Origin: Lutibacter sp.
Lineage (GTDB): Bacteria; Bacteroidota; Bacteroidia; Flavobacteriales; Flavobacteriaceae
DNA length: 7,930 nucleotides
Direction of reading: 5' to 3'
Assembly (NCBI GenBank): GCA_004195315.1
Contig: SDWL01000088.1
Span: forward strand, 1 to 7,930
Below the pieces are notes generated by a model. The model saw nothing but the letters and a program-made list of their open reading frames with translations. It did no database searches and was not told where the DNA came from. Positions 7,539-7,930 of this stretch are shown in pieces. A program made the position numbers and the translations under genes. Every line of letters begins with the position of its first letter. Positions within the stretch are counted from its first letter, which is position 1.

Positions 7539-7588
7539 GTTCAAACTATTTTTTTTAGCCGTTTATAAGGCAAAAAAAGAATTTGAAC
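7539..7588 (-). terminator. Long imperfect hairpin downstream of the transposase gene, possible terminator
   Basis: GTTCAAA (7539-7545) pairs with TTTGAAC (7582-7588). T7549-T7555 pair with A7572-A7578, and GCC (7558-7560) pairs with GGC (7569-7571). One T-A pair, two mismatches and a 2-base bulge lie between these blocks, and the loop is GTTTATAA. It lies 12 bases beyond the transposase stop on the minus strand. No U-run follows on either strand, so it is not a textbook intrinsic terminator. It may block transcription entering the element from outside, as known for hairpins near the ends of some insertion sequences. Confidence 0.45.
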
Positions 7589-7599
7589 TAGGCAATTTT

Positions 7600-7930
7600 C
7601 TAAATTATAAGTTCAGGTAAATTTACATTATTTTTTCTATAGGATTTGTATTTGATATTTGGGTTTAAATGTACTTCGGCTGGCTTTCTTAAATCGAGGC
7701 TAAAATGTGTTCTTAGGTTGTTATAAATGTAAACCGCTTGTTTAGTCATTTTTTTAGCAATAGCCGTATTTTTAATAGTTAGTTTTAACCCGTATTCGTA
7801 TTTTAAAGTTCTATTAATTCTCTCCGCTACAGCATTTTCGTATGGGTCGTATTGCTCAGTCATACTCATTTTAATGCCATTTTTTTCAGCAAATGTTGTG
7901 TATTTAGGATTACAGTATTGAAAACCTCTG
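7600..7930 (-). CDS. IS3-family transposase OrfB, C-terminal part with DDE integrase core, truncated by the window edge
   Basis: The minus-strand frame is open from the right window edge to a TAG at 7602-7600, giving 109 residues plus the last base of one more codon. The ATG at 7869 is internal: codons upstream of it read RGFQYCNPKYTTFAEKNGIK and continue the protein. This is the end of the retroviral-integrase-like core (rve) that cuts and joins DNA during transposition. RGFQY follows the usual HSD motif, whose aspartate codon would straddle the edge; the visible base C fits GAC. Counting from that aspartate, the glutamate in ENAVAERIN comes after exactly 35 residues, as required for the DD(35)E triad of IS3 transposases. 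The tail motif YNNLRTHFSLDLRKPAEV is also typical. The remaining OrfB, and OrfA which is normally joined by programmed frameshifting, would lie to the right. No damage is seen in the visible part. Confidence 0.92.
   Translation of the reverse strand, partial: RGFQYCNPKYTTFAEKNGIKMSMTEQYDPYENAVAERINRTLKYEYGLKLTIKNTAIAKKMTKQAVYIYNNLRTHFSLDLRKPAEVHLNPNIKYKSYRKNNVNLPELII

Larger units (their letters stand above)
7492..7930 (-). mobile_element. IS3-family insertion sequence, one end plus part of the transposase gene
   Basis: The element is recognised from its transposase (7600-7930, minus strand). It is incomplete because the window ends inside it. The outer end is placed at 7492. There the susD-like similarity has just stopped and the sequence begins TGTATTATACTGATATAGG, carrying the terminal 5'-TG typical of IS3-family ends (5'-TG...CA-3'). 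Between this end and the transposase stop lies about 108 bases of non-coding DNA with a long imperfect hairpin (7539-7588). The other inverted repeat and any target duplication lie outside the window. The exact boundary is therefore an inference, probably good to a few bases. Confidence 0.78.

Noticed and set aside
7928..7930. Terminal CTG as the first bases of a reverse adapter (mosaic end) at the right edge
   Set aside because: Three bases are not evidence, and on the minus strand they fit the end of the expected Asp codon and the next Arg codon of the transposase.

Overview
The window is AT-rich DNA (by eye about 30% G+C) from a member of the Bacteroidota, most likely a Flavobacteriia-type organism. 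It carries a SusC/SusD outer-membrane pair. Its start codons are preceded by A/T-rich stretches with no Shine-Dalgarno sequence. Its lipoproteins have acidic residues just after the lipobox cysteine, and its insertion sequence resembles flavobacterial IS3 elements. Species cannot be named from this sequence.

Layout, left to right. Bases 1-19 are not genomic: they are the 19-base Tn5 mosaic end of Nextera-type libraries, so the left edge is a contig end with untrimmed adapter. From base 20 to 817 lies the C-terminal part of an Omp85 (BamA/TamA-type) outer-membrane barrel protein. A 193-base gap with a series of TTAAC pentamers leads into a compact three-gene operon. This encodes a SusC/RagA TonB-dependent transporter (1011-4223), a SusD/RagB-type lipoprotein (4236-5654) and an unrecognised acidic lipoprotein (5675-6805). 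Gaps are 12 and 20 bases, and the operon closes with a strong intrinsic terminator (6835-6880). SusC would form the gated pore, SusD the surface lid that captures the nutrient, and the third lipoprotein is placed like the accessory surface-binding proteins of such loci. The window holds no degradative enzyme, regulator or sensor that would reveal the substrate.

The downstream region (6881-7490) has no intact gene but is not featureless. Bases 7011-7490 are a decayed second copy of the C-terminal part of the SusD gene. It matches 5076-5560 at about 80-85% by eye in the best stretch, with at least four small deletions that break the frame. The copy stops abruptly at 7490, where an IS3-family insertion sequence begins. 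The 3' end of its transposase gene runs on the minus strand (7600-7930) and leaves the window at the right edge. The picture is an uptake operon beside the debris of a related susD-like gene that was apparently cut by an insertion sequence.

I found no CRISPR array, RNA gene, defence system or other clearly new system. The items most worth following up are the degraded susD copy with its IS junction, the unidentified third lipoprotein, and the adapter artefact that creates a false protein N-terminus.
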